Source: an uncultured Bacteroides sp. (GTDB taxonomy: Bacteria; Bacteroidota; Bacteroidia; Bacteroidales; Bacteroidaceae). From it: a stretch of 64,000 bases of DNA. How positions within the stretch are numbered: position 1 is the first letter of the stretch; each line of letters opens with the position of its first letter. The position numbers and the translations under genes were made by a program. This document shows positions 35,766-43,611 of the stretch, piece after piece. The stretch is from positions 1-64,000 of the forward strand of contig NZ_URFY01000003.1 of NCBI RefSeq assembly GCF_900547205.1, in the 5' to 3' direction. Under the pieces are notes generated by a model, which ran no database searches, had not been told where the DNA came from, and saw only the letters and a program-made list of their open reading frames with translations.

Positions 35766-35789
35766 TCTATTTCATGATAGAGATTAAAT
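35766..35789. repeat. Left 24-bp inverted repeat of predicted invertible segment
   Basis: The sequence from 35766 contains CTATTTCATGATAG, itself a dyad (CTAT/ATAG arms round a 6-bp TTCATG core, typical of tyrosine-recombinase crossover sites), followed by AGATTAAAT. Its exact reverse complement occupies 36988-37011, with 24 of 24 bases matching. Confidence 0.85.
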
Positions 35790-35845
35790 AAAGCATATTT
35801 GCCATAAATAGTTAATTATAAACAGATTACAGTACACATATAATA

Positions 35846-35853
35846 TATATTTG
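35846..35853 (+). promoter_or_regulatory. Putative -7 element (TATATTTG) for the AraC gene
   Basis: TATATTTG matches TAnnTTTG inside the invertible segment, about 145 bp before the AraC start at 35,998. No -33 TTTG at standard spacing. It moves with the gene upon inversion. Confidence 0.4.
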
Positions 35854-35997
35854 TTTCATCATGGTATATTTTAAATGAGAAAAGGAAGAATTAAGTATAA
35901 AATTCTGACGTTTAATCCATTAGAAATATAAATGCTGAAACAATTGTGAAACATACAAGCCAAACAATTTGAATAATTCATTTTTTAGACGAGACCT

Positions 35998-36867
35998 ATG
36001 AAAAACGAACTACTGTATATTGAGGAACACCTTTCATGTGAAAACTACATGACGACTATCAATACCGGATTTAAACACATTGAATTTTCCGAAAATACCG
36101 AATTCGGGGAAAATAATGCAAACAAGAATTATTTGTTATTCTTTCTTGAAGGAGATTTCACAATTAATTGTAATCAATTCCACAATAGATTATTTCATGC
36201 TGGGGATATGATACTGATACCATGCTCTTCGCATTTCAAAGGAGTAACAAAAGGAAAATCAAGTATACTATCAATGTTTTTCGATAGCCCAGAACGATAT
36301 TGTGACAAACTGGTATTTCAGTCATTATCAATATTCTGTGATAATACAGAATACGAATTTGAACCAGTCAAAATTCGATATCCGCTAACTTCTTTTTTAG
36401 AATTGTTGACCTGTTGCATCAAAAATGGAATGAGCTGTTCACATCTGCACGACCTAATGCAACGGGAGTTTTTTTTCTTATTGCAAGGGTTCTATAAAAG
36501 GCAAGAAATTGCTATGCTATTTTACCCTATTATCAGTAAAGAAATGAACTTTAAAGATTTTGTAATACACAACTATACCAAAGTGAGTAATATCAAACAA
36601 CTCATCCTGCTCTCTAATCTAGGAAGAAGTCGTTTCTTTGCCAAATTCAACGCAGCATTTGGAATGACAGCCAAACAATGGATGCTGAAACAAAAGAATC
36701 TGCAAATTTTGGAAAAAATGACAGAGCAGGATATATATATTAAAGATATCATCGAAGAACTAGGATTTGATTCACAAGTTTATTTCAGTCGTTATTGCAA
36801 ACAGCATTTCGGGTGCACTCCAAGCCAATTAATGAAGCGTTGCCAAGCTGATGATGAGACGATTTAA
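35998..36867 (+). CDS. AraC family regulator inside the invertible segment
   Basis: A 289-residue AraC-type activator. The N-terminal region (about 30-120) is a cupin-like pocket (YLLFFLEGDFTINCNQFHNRLFHAGDMILIPCSSHFKG). The C-terminal double HTH includes VSNIKQLILLSNLGRSRFFAKFNAAFGMTAKQWML and IKDIIEELGFDSQVYFSRYCKQHFGCTPSQL (about 197-282). Base composition is AT-rich like the pilus genes. The gene is wholly inside the 24-bp inverted repeats and divergent from the pilus operon in this orientation, with 265 bp between them. A role as activator of the operon is inferred from position. Confidence 0.85.
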   Translation: MKNELLYIEEHLSCENYMTTINTGFKHIEFSENTEFGENNANKNYLLFFLEGDFTINCNQFHNRLFHAGDMILIPCSSHFKGVTKGKSSILSMFFDSPERYCDKLVFQSLSIFCDNTEYEFEPVKIRYPLTSFLELLTCCIKNGMSCSHLHDLMQREFFFLLQGFYKRQEIAMLFYPIISKEMNFKDFVIHNYTKVSNIKQLILLSNLGRSRFFAKFNAAFGMTAKQWMLKQKNLQILEKMTEQDIYIKDIIEELGFDSQVYFSRYCKQHFGCTPSQLMKRCQADDETI

Positions 36868-36942
36868 CATATAAAATCGGAATTTGTACAAAATGAATAA
36901 ATTATTGTACCTTTTGATAAATGCTATTATAAAAAAAAGGGG

Positions 36943-36950
36943 TTACTTTG
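36943..36950 (+). promoter_or_regulatory. Candidate outward promoter at the right end of the invertible segment
   Basis: TTACTTTG followed by GCAG matches the -7 consensus TAnnTTTG at five of six fixed positions. A TTTG at 36913-36916 lies upstream, but the 26-bp spacing is longer than the usual 19-20. As drawn it points at the 3' end of the recombinase gene; after inversion it would sit about 95 bp upstream of the DUF3575 start and read into the pilus operon. Confidence 0.35.
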
Positions 36951-36987
36951 CAGCAGATAAATTACTAGAAAAACAGAGCGCTTTTCA

Positions 36988-37011
36988 ATTTAATCTCTAT
37001 CATGAAATAGA
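36988..37011. repeat. Right 24-bp inverted repeat of predicted invertible segment
   Basis: Exact reverse complement of 35766-35789 (contains CTATCATGAAATAG). It lies between the AraC gene and the recombinase gene. Just outside it, CAAATATA at 37023-37030 is a minus-strand TATATTTG that would read leftward into the segment. Confidence 0.85.
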
Positions 37012-37087
37012 TTACAATGCTGCAAATATATAAATAATATTAATATTGCACATTCTTTTCACAAATTATAATACAAAAAATATGCAA

Positions 37088-38311
37088 CTAAGATAAATCG
37101 GTTACCATACTATTTACTTTATCAAGTAAGGATACATCAAATTCTTTCAAATAAATGCGTGTCATTTCTTCCGAAGTATGTCCCAAAGCTGCACTAATTA
37201 CAGAAACTGGCGCACCGCAATCACGGGCAAGGGTAGCCCAAGTATGGCGGGCAGTATAGGTGGTCAAAGGTACTTTTATATCAATCATAGTAGCAATTTT
37301 TTTAAGATGCCGGTTAATACGACCTAAAGCCATACGATACTGCTTGTATTCTGATGGATATTGATTGCTGAGAATAGGAAATACATATTCTCCTTCAGTT
37401 TCATACCTATTCATTATCTCCCTCATTTGAGGAGTTACAGCAATACGAATCAATTGTTTCGACTTGTGACGGGAATAAGTAAGTCTACCATTACATACAT
37501 TAGATTTTTTCAAAAGCACAATATCAACAAAAGCCATTCCCTGAGCAAAAAAACTGAACAAATATAAATCACAAGCAAACTTCAGTTCCGGAGTATTCTT
37601 CAACCTGAGATTTGCCAAGGATTGAAGATTCTCCCGGGTTAGGGCACGTTTCACCGTTTTGGTCGGACGAGTCTGTGCCTTTACAAAAGGGTATTCTCTA
37701 CGAGGATGAAAACCGTCCACCATAGCCTGATTATACAAAGTTCTCAAATTTCGCAAGTAATAACTTACTGTATTGCGAGTAACCCCACTACAATACAAGA
37801 AGTCCTCATATTGCCGGATAAAATGTAAATCAATAACGGAGAGCCGAATATCCGATCCATTCAAGAACCTAGCCAATGATGAACGTGTACTTTTATACGC
37901 CGCAGCCATCCCATCTTTTTTCAGAGTCTTTTTCCGTTCAATTTGTGTATCAATATATCGCAGCAAGTAAAATTGATCTATACACTTCTTATGAACACAC
38001 TGTATTAAGATATCTTCTACAGTAAAAGATTCTGCCGCCTGCTCAAGCTGCCGAATCCTCGTATTAATTCTATTCCTTATCTTACGTACTTCACGATTCA
38101 TCTTCGCTACCTCTGTTAAAGAAAAAGCAGAATCCGTACTATTAACAACAATAACTTTTTCTTCCAAATCGTCAAAAGATCCTTCTTTTATATGGTAACC
38201 CGTATATAATAACTTTTTCCGTCTCTTGTATATCACTTGAAATACTAAAGGGTAACTGCCACTATTCAATTTTCTACCTTTATTCAACATTAGTCTAATT
38301 GAAGTTATCAT
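37088..38311 (-). CDS. Tyrosine recombinase (Bacteroides Tsr/integrase type)
   Basis: A 407-residue site-specific recombinase. The frame extends to 38,416, but ATG 38,311 (MITSIRLMLNKGRKLNSGSYPLVF) is the natural start of this family. It has an N-terminal arm-binding domain (about 1-90), a SAM-like core-binding domain (about 100-195) and a catalytic domain with TYTARHTWATLA (His/Arg box), GHTSEEMTRIY (His and nucleophile Tyr) and the K region RLTYSRHKSKQ. At the first catalytic Arg position of relatives (F-Y-x-R-G-M) this protein has FFAQGMAFVD, i.e. Gln. Lying 76 bp from the right inverted repeat, it is the obvious enzyme for inversion of 35766-37011. Confidence 0.85.
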   Translation of the reverse strand: MITSIRLMLNKGRKLNSGSYPLVFQVIYKRRKKLLYTGYHIKEGSFDDLEEKVIVVNSTDSAFSLTEVAKMNREVRKIRNRINTRIRQLEQAAESFTVEDILIQCVHKKCIDQFYLLRYIDTQIERKKTLKKDGMAAAYKSTRSSLARFLNGSDIRLSVIDLHFIRQYEDFLYCSGVTRNTVSYYLRNLRTLYNQAMVDGFHPRREYPFVKAQTRPTKTVKRALTRENLQSLANLRLKNTPELKFACDLYLFSFFAQGMAFVDIVLLKKSNVCNGRLTYSRHKSKQLIRIAVTPQMREIMNRYETEGEYVFPILSNQYPSEYKQYRMALGRINRHLKKIATMIDIKVPLTTYTARHTWATLARDCGAPVSVISAALGHTSEEMTRIYLKEFDVSLLDKVNSMVTDLS

Positions 38312-38679
38312 AATTTCATTTCTTATTATAGTAAAGGCAGTTATATACGACTCTGCACTAGCCCTGCCGCTATAACTTTTGGTTATAAAAAAGACTCCCT
38401 CTCGTAGGCCATACACCGGAAGGAGTCTATTTTCTTTATCGGGTGCTAAGATAGCAACTTTATTTAATTTATCCTAATATGCATCGCACTTTATTATTTA
38501 GTAATTGATAATATTATTCAAAATAGGAAGAATAATTTTCTACTTATATATGATAATATATATTTGTATTTACTTTTGAAAAGGAGCTAATAACACCAAG
38601 TTTAATTGACCTAAAAATAAACTTCCTACAACTGGGTCTTTTCCTGTGCAGGATGCAGGACATTAAACAGGCAAAATTA

Positions 38680-39035
38680 TCAATTGCACGGCAGGTCACG
38701 AGGGAAGTGCCCATACGTTCTTTTAAAAAGCTGGAAACTCCTTAGAGTCCAAGTACCTTCTGTGCTATGTTATATAGAAAAATAAAGCTTTTACCTATAC
38801 ACATATCCAGCCACCTATGACGACGAAGACAAAGGATAATCTTATCGTCACGAATAGGAAAGTCCGTTATTGATATGGCAGATGCAAACTCTTTAGATTT
38901 GAAGTGAACATCACGCTACATTTCTCTATTTATATGCTTATCCAAATAAATATTAATCTCGTTGTCAACACTTTCAATATCTACAATATCGAAATGAACA
39001 AGAATCTTACTGGGCAGGACAAACTGAGCTAAAGA
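38680..39035 (-). pseudogene. Remnant of an ISAon1-type transposase N-terminal ORF
   Basis: On the minus strand one frame from about 39,035 reads AQFVLPSKILVHFDIVDIES, then an in-frame TAG (plus CTA 38916-38918), then SITDFPIRDDKIILCLRRHRWLD. It shifts frame and continues FKRTYGHFPRDLPC to a stop near 38,680. Motifs of the type xDFPIRxxxxxLxxRRRRW are characteristic of the small N-terminal protein of ISAon1-family elements. The partner transposase ORF is absent, so this is a decayed fragment. The rest of 38,312-39,504 holds only the hairpin at 39156-39190 and no other gene I can support. Confidence 0.6.
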
Positions 39036-39125
39036 TTATAATACGAAATCAATCATAAGCAAAAATAGAAAAAAGTTGCAGAGAGAGAAAAAAGATTAGC
39101 ACCCATAATTATCGGGTGAATCATA

Positions 39126-39167
39126 ATATAGCTTATTTATTATAGCCATAAAAACAGTGCGCCTTTT
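39126..39167. repeat. Right copy of a ~45-bp imperfect direct repeat
   Basis: ATATAGCTTATTTATTATA...GCCATAAAAACAGTGCGCC resembles 26097-26140, the promoter region of the DUF5131 gene. In this copy the -7-like element is damaged (TATATTAT instead of TATATTTG on the minus strand). Same orientation as the left copy. Confidence 0.45.
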
Positions 39168-39190
39168 TCTAAAAAAGAAAAAGGCGCACT
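39156..39190. terminator. Strong GC-based hairpin (bidirectional terminator-like)
   Basis: AGTGCGCCTTTTTCT (39156-39170) and AGAAAAAGGCGCACT (39176-39190) are perfect complements with a 5-base A loop. It lies downstream of the minus-strand 3'-phosphoesterase gene (39505-40050), 314 bp away, and upstream of the IS remnant. Confidence 0.6.
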
Positions 39191-39504
39191 AAAACACAAA
39201 CAAAACAAACAATAGAGCGACCTTCACAGGCAGCAGATCCAAAGGGATCCATATTTCACTTTGACAAAGATAGTTTCTCTTCTGCTCAAAATGTATATCA
39301 ATTAACGACTATTATATAATTTCTCGTCTATTTCTGCATTTAGGTTTGCAAATATCCGATAAATTCCTTAAATAGCAAACTTTTTGTATGTCTAAAAGAA
39401 CAAAAAATAATGCAGTGATTATTGATAGCACCCAGAAGAAAAACGTAGAACTGCCAAATAACGGGAGAACAGGACTTGAGAACGTGACATTGAGAAAGTA
39501 TGAA

Positions 39505-40050
39505 CTACAAAAAGACCCCATCATAAGCTGGAATTTCTTTTGCATCATAAACGTGAGCGACTGCAAAGACATCATCTTTCTTCATTAACAGCCAATTATT
39601 ATCATTTCCGTCCATATTAGTACGCACAATGGTAAATAGGCCTTTGAGTTTATGTCCATGCAACTTAAATTCAAACATCCCTTTCTCTATTGCCTCAGCT
39701 ATATCAATACTCTTATCAATATACGCATAAGTTCCATTGTCCCATATTTCTATAGTACCGGCACCATAGTTTCCTTCGGGAATCACTCCTTCAAAGTGTG
39801 CGTAACTCAGTGGATAATCCTCCATTTGTATGGCAAGTCTCTTATCTTTGGGATTCATCGAAGGCCCCTTGGGCAACAACCAACTTTTTAAAACTCCATT
39901 GACTTCCAAACGGAAATCAAAATGAAAATGTTCCGTCTCATGCTTTTGTATCACAAAAACAGGTATACGGTTTGGAGATCCTGACAAATCACCCTCTGGT
40001 TCAGGAGTACTATTGAAATGTCTTTTCTTTTGGTATTCTTTCAGGCTCAT
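39505..40050 (-). CDS. Stand-alone LigD-type DNA 3'-phosphoesterase domain protein
   Basis: A 181-residue cytoplasmic protein corresponding to the phosphoesterase (PE) module of DNA ligase D: IPVFVIQKHETEHFHFDFRLEVNGVLKSWLLPKGPSMNPKDKRLAIQ with the catalytic His/Asp/Arg region HFHFDFRLE (about 41-49), then DYPLSYAHFEGVIPEGNYGAGTIEIWDNGTY. In NHEJ ligases this domain trims 3' phosphates and ribonucleotides. Here no ligase, polymerase or Ku gene is adjacent, so a single-domain repair enzyme is the best description. Confidence 0.85.
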   Translation of the reverse strand: MSLKEYQKKRHFNSTPEPEGDLSGSPNRIPVFVIQKHETEHFHFDFRLEVNGVLKSWLLPKGPSMNPKDKRLAIQMEDYPLSYAHFEGVIPEGNYGAGTIEIWDNGTYAYIDKSIDIAEAIEKGMFEFKLHGHKLKGLFTIVRTNMDGNDNNWLLMKKDDVFAVAHVYDAKEIPAYDGVFL

Positions 40051-40454
40051 ATAATTTCTATTTTTTATGTTGTAACAACACGCTATATTATTTGTTTGTT
40101 GGACGTCCTCTTATTTAATGGCTTTAAATTTGAATTTGATTTTACTAACTTACTAATATTGGCCACTGGTGATTTTGCTCATTTCCTCCCTTGTTTTATA
40201 AAATCTCCTTTCGTGCGTTTGCTTTTTAACTTTTTAAGATATATTATTATGTTCTCATAATATCAGTTGTCATCTTTGCCAACATTCTGTAAAGTCCAAA
40301 TAGCAAACGCTTTATAAAAAGCGATTGTTTATGAAAGTATTATCCCCCATACGGCTCTCTACCCATTTGAGAGCTATCGACTGCATCTTTATTCAGGGAT
40401 GCTTATTTTGTTTCCCTTTCCCTTGGTCCATTATTTTTTTAAACCAATAAGTAT
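40051..40454. other. AT-rich intergenic stretch without supportable gene
   Basis: This stretch separates the divergent phosphoesterase gene and the fimbrillin pseudogene. I see short open frames only, no tRNA-like fold, no clear TAnnTTTG promoter pair and no repeat. It would have held the original promoter of the decayed fimbrillin cluster. Confidence 0.4.
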
Positions 40455-41429
40455 ATGAGAAATCAAAAGACAAATTACCGGTTTGTTCCGGTATGGCTTT
40501 TGGCTACCCTGCTGTTTATGGGTTGCAGTTCGGAAGAAGTTCCTCCTGAGGGCGCGAACGGTGTCACCGTTCCTTTGACCATTAATGAGTTGCATCTCGA
40601 GAGTGTGCGTGCTACTCGTGTTTCTACGGGCACCGTTACTGACGTCGGTGCCATAATCAAAGTGTTCCAACTTGCTACAAGCGGGTACAAGGGCAAAGAT
40701 AACGTGAAATGTACCTACACCAATTCTGATGGAGTTTACCAATGAAAGTTTGACGAGGTTATCAGTATCGACAAACGTGCAAACTCTATTGTTGGCGTTT
40801 ACGACCCCAACAACTTGGGCGTGTTTCCTGACGGCAAAACTAGCACCGAGACAAGCGTCAATCTGAAAGCATAGTTATTCAATGAGACGAAGCTTTGGTC
40901 TCTGGATAGCAGCAATACAAGCGTGACAAATGCCAGCCCCGCAATGGCTTTCCAGATGGCACCTGCTTACTCTCAGATAAAGTTATCCATCCAGCGTCAT
41001 GCTACTAATTATGTGGGTGACTGCACCATAACAAATGTAAATCTAAAAAGCGGTACAAGTTTTTATACTGAGAACAGTATGGATATAAGTAGCGGTGCGG
41101 TGAAAGGCAGTGCTACCACCAGCGGATGGACTTACGCTCTAAATACCGGTAATATAGCGGCCGGAGCTATCAACACTTCTTACGATGTGCTGGTGCCGCC
41201 GCAACCAGTAGCGAGCGGATTGACCATCACGTTAACCATCGACGGCGCAAAACGTACCATCACCATTCCTGTCGCACAATTTGCATACAACGCGTTGGCG
41301 GCAGAACAGCAATACACCATTCCGTTGATGATAACCGATACCGCCGTGACTCCTAACGGCAACCTAGCTATCACCGATTATGTAACTGATCCCACCAATA
41401 TTAAAAATGATACCGCAACAGAATTATAG
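40455..41429 (+). pseudogene. Fimbrillin-like lipoprotein pseudogene with two in-frame stops
   Basis: A single reading frame is kept for about 325 codons. It opens MRNQKTNYRFVPVWLLATLLFMGCSSEEV (signal with lipobox FMGC) and continues as a fimbrillin-type domain through PVASGLTITLTIDGAKRTITIPV to TAA/TAG near 41,429. It is interrupted by TGA at 40743-40745 (after GVYQ, where TGG would give VYQWKFDEV) and by TAG at 40873-40875 (where CAG would give KAQLFNETKLW). No frameshift is needed to join the pieces, so the lesions are simple point substitutions in a formerly intact gene. It is followed immediately by another decayed fimbrillin gene. Confidence 0.75.
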
Positions 41430-41433
41430 CCTT

Positions 41434-43032
41434 ATGAGAACAACGATTCAACATACCAGTAAAATAGTATCAGCCGCATGGCTGGTAATCCTTATCTTGT
41501 CCGGCTGTGGACAAACAGAGTTAGACGGCCTTCTGTCAGCCAGTGACGACTCCAGCACCGGTGAACCTGTGGAACTGCGCATTAGCTTGGCGGATAGCCC
41601 TGAGTACAATAATGAAACTACCAGTACACCCGCTACTCGTAACGGTGAACCATTAATCGGTGAATGGGTGAAAGAGAACTCTTTTAGCGCAACTCGCTCT
41701 GCCGAGGAATACAAGGGTCCTGCTATCGCCGCCATGGAATTGTTTGAGGACAACGTTTCCTGCACTCCCCAAACACGTGCCATTATGTCTACCGGATATT
41801 ACTTCCGCTTGATAGCCTTCAAGAATGTAGGCACCAACTATGTATTCCAGTCCGTAGCCGATTATGCCGCTAACGGTGCGAGTGCTCCAGTGTTGCAACA
41901 AGGAAAGATGATACTACCAATGGGGCAAACTTACCGCTTCGTAGCATACTCCTTCAACAACAATGTCGCAATGGGGACACTACCAAGTACTTACACATGG
42001 AACAGTACCTCTATTTCTATCCCCAGTTTGAGCTATGACTTCATGACTTTCGACAGTGGCGACAAAGTGGTGACCGGAGAAACCTTTGCTCTTCCCGTCA
42101 GCTTTACCCATCAGTTATGTAAATTGACCGTAGTAATCAGCGCAACAGGTTTCGACAGTAATACCTTTACCAATTGTACCGGAGTCTACATCAAGCAGGG
42201 TGTAATTCATCTTCTTGGACCGTAGGTACAAGCGCTATCGCTGCTAACACCAATAATACCGCAACATTCAATATCGCTAATAACAATACGACTACTTTTA
42301 CCCGCTTGGTTCCGTTTGCCGGTGTCCGGACTATTACAGTTCACTTCGGTACTCTTACCGTAGGCGGTAAAGACGCAGGTAACACTGATATTACCAGTTC
42401 CCAAAGTGTGAAGCTGCTTGCTGGTAGAAGTTATACAATGAACGTCCAGTTTAAAAAGAAGATGGGCAACCAAGTGCCGAGCAGCGATATCAACCTCGTA
42501 GGGAACGGATGTACTGCTCAGGATAAAACCAACCTTTCTAAGCTAACTTGGGCTGACGACAACCTTAAATCTACTGGCAGTAGTAACTATGTTTGGGTAA
42601 GTAAAACCGAGTACGGTTATTATTATACTTAGTATAGTACCTACACCGGTAATACGAGTTTTAATAACACCGACCCTTGTAGCAAATTGAATGCTTCAAC
42701 TTACGATACCTGATGGCGTACACCAAATAACAACAAAATGACCAAACTAGCCCGATGTACAGATAAAGTGCTGACCAATAAAGGCATGTGGCTTATGAAT
42801 AAGACTAAAGGCTTATTATTGCCCGCCGCTGGCTACTGGGGCAGCAGTACTGGTAGCGGTGGCTACGGCTACCAAACGTGCAGGTAGCGAAGGCAATTAC
42901 TGGAGTAGTGATGCCTATAGTAGTACTAGCGGGTACTACTTGTACTTGTACTTCTACCCTATGCCCAATCTATCATCTATCTTACCAACTGAGAGTAGTA
43001 ATACTCACACACTTTATTTTTATCGTGAATGA
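41434..43032 (+). pseudogene. Fimbrillin/FISUMP lipoprotein pseudogene with multiple lesions
   Basis: Starts MRTTIQHTSKIVSAAWLVILILSGCGQTE (lipobox LSGC) and reads as a two-part fimbrillin protein. A frameshift at about 42,195 moves from GVYIKQG to CNSSSWTVGTS. In-frame TAG 42630-42632 and TGA 42711-42713 follow (the latter where Gly-Trp-Arg-Thr-Pro of FISUMP domains is expected). Another frameshift near 42,850-42,890 leads to GNYWSSDAYSSTSGYYLYLYF. The last segments (KGLLLPAAGYWG, GNYWSSD) identify a C-terminal FISUMP-type module. At least four independent disruptions make it non-functional. Confidence 0.75.
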
Positions 43033-43094
43033 TAAAAGCAGTTTAGTAACTCACAAAATTTCCTCATTTAATAACTAAAAAAGAATTAACGCTT

Positions 43095-43611
43095 ATAGCA
43101 ATATTAGTAAAACCCGTGCAACGCGTGAATCCAAGCGAACCGAGTGCACAAAAAATGGTATATCACGCAAGTGACCACCGCACAGATGGGCGAAACCCAA
43201 GTGGCAATGGACCTTGCCGACGAAACTACTCTCAACCCTTCCGAAGCGATGATGGCTATCCGCCAGCTTCGCAAAATCCTCTTGCGCCGTCTGCTGGGCG
43301 GCGAGAGCGTGAAGTTGGGCAACTGGGGGAGCTTCAGCATTTCTGTCTCCAGCTTAGGAGTAAACACAAAAGAAGAGGTGAACGCCCGCAACATCAAAGG
43401 CATCAACCTCAATTTCCTGCCCGACGAGGCTTTTAAAACCGACCTCCAGAAAGCCACCTATGCTTGGGTGGACAAACTGGCGGAAGGTCGCACGCACTCC
43501 GACCCGGACGGCGGCAAAGAAGAACCGGACGGTGGCGGTGAGACTCCCAATCCGCAGCGTAATCTATCCTATTCTAAACTGTTTATCCGGGCGGATACGG
43601 AAAAGCAGTAG
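43095..43611 (+). pseudogene. HU-like (HU-HIG type) DNA-binding protein pseudogene
   Basis: The frame from 43,144 encodes WYITQVTTAQMGETQVAMDLADETTLNPSEAMMAIRQLRKILLRRLLGGESVKLGNWGSFSISV, a Bacteroides HU-like domain, with a charged Gly/Pro tail. The expected N-terminus (AILVKPVQRVNPSEPSAQK) is present immediately upstream in another frame, but its ATG is now ATA at 43095-43097. A run of six A after GCAC puts the two parts out of frame by one base. Translation from GTG 43,144 remains possible, giving a 155-residue protein that lacks the first strand. It ends at the base before the HTCS gene stop. Confidence 0.6.

Larger units (their letters stand above)
35766..37011. mobile_element. Predicted invertible DNA segment carrying an AraC gene (pilus phase switch)
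   Basis: Perfect 24-bp inverted repeats (35766-35789 and 36988-37011) enclose 1198 bp that contain one complete AraC regulator gene. On the left is the eight-gene pilus operon, reading away; on the right, 76 bp away, is the end of a tyrosine recombinase gene. In the orientation seen here AraC points away from the operon. After inversion AraC and any promoter reading towards 36987 would point into the operon. This is the layout of the Bacteroides invertible promoters acted on by tyrosine recombinases, with a regulator added inside. Confidence 0.78.

Noticed and set aside
39312..39575. Minus-strand 87-codon frame and the opposite plus-strand frame at 39388-39588
   Set aside because: Both overlap the 3' part of the phosphoesterase gene or AT-rich spacer and read as low-complexity sequence.
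41434..43032. Stop-codon recoding (reading TAG/TGA as amino acids) in the fimbrillin genes
   Set aside because: Intact neighbours use these codons as stops, and the same genes also carry frameshifts and a neighbour has a lost start, so decay is the simpler explanation.
42800..43080. Diversity-generating retroelement or phase-variable repeat at the end of the fimbrillin pseudogene
   Set aside because: The AGT/AGC/TAC-rich stretch encodes the Ser/Tyr-rich end of a FISUMP-type domain; there is no reverse transcriptase gene or template repeat in the window.
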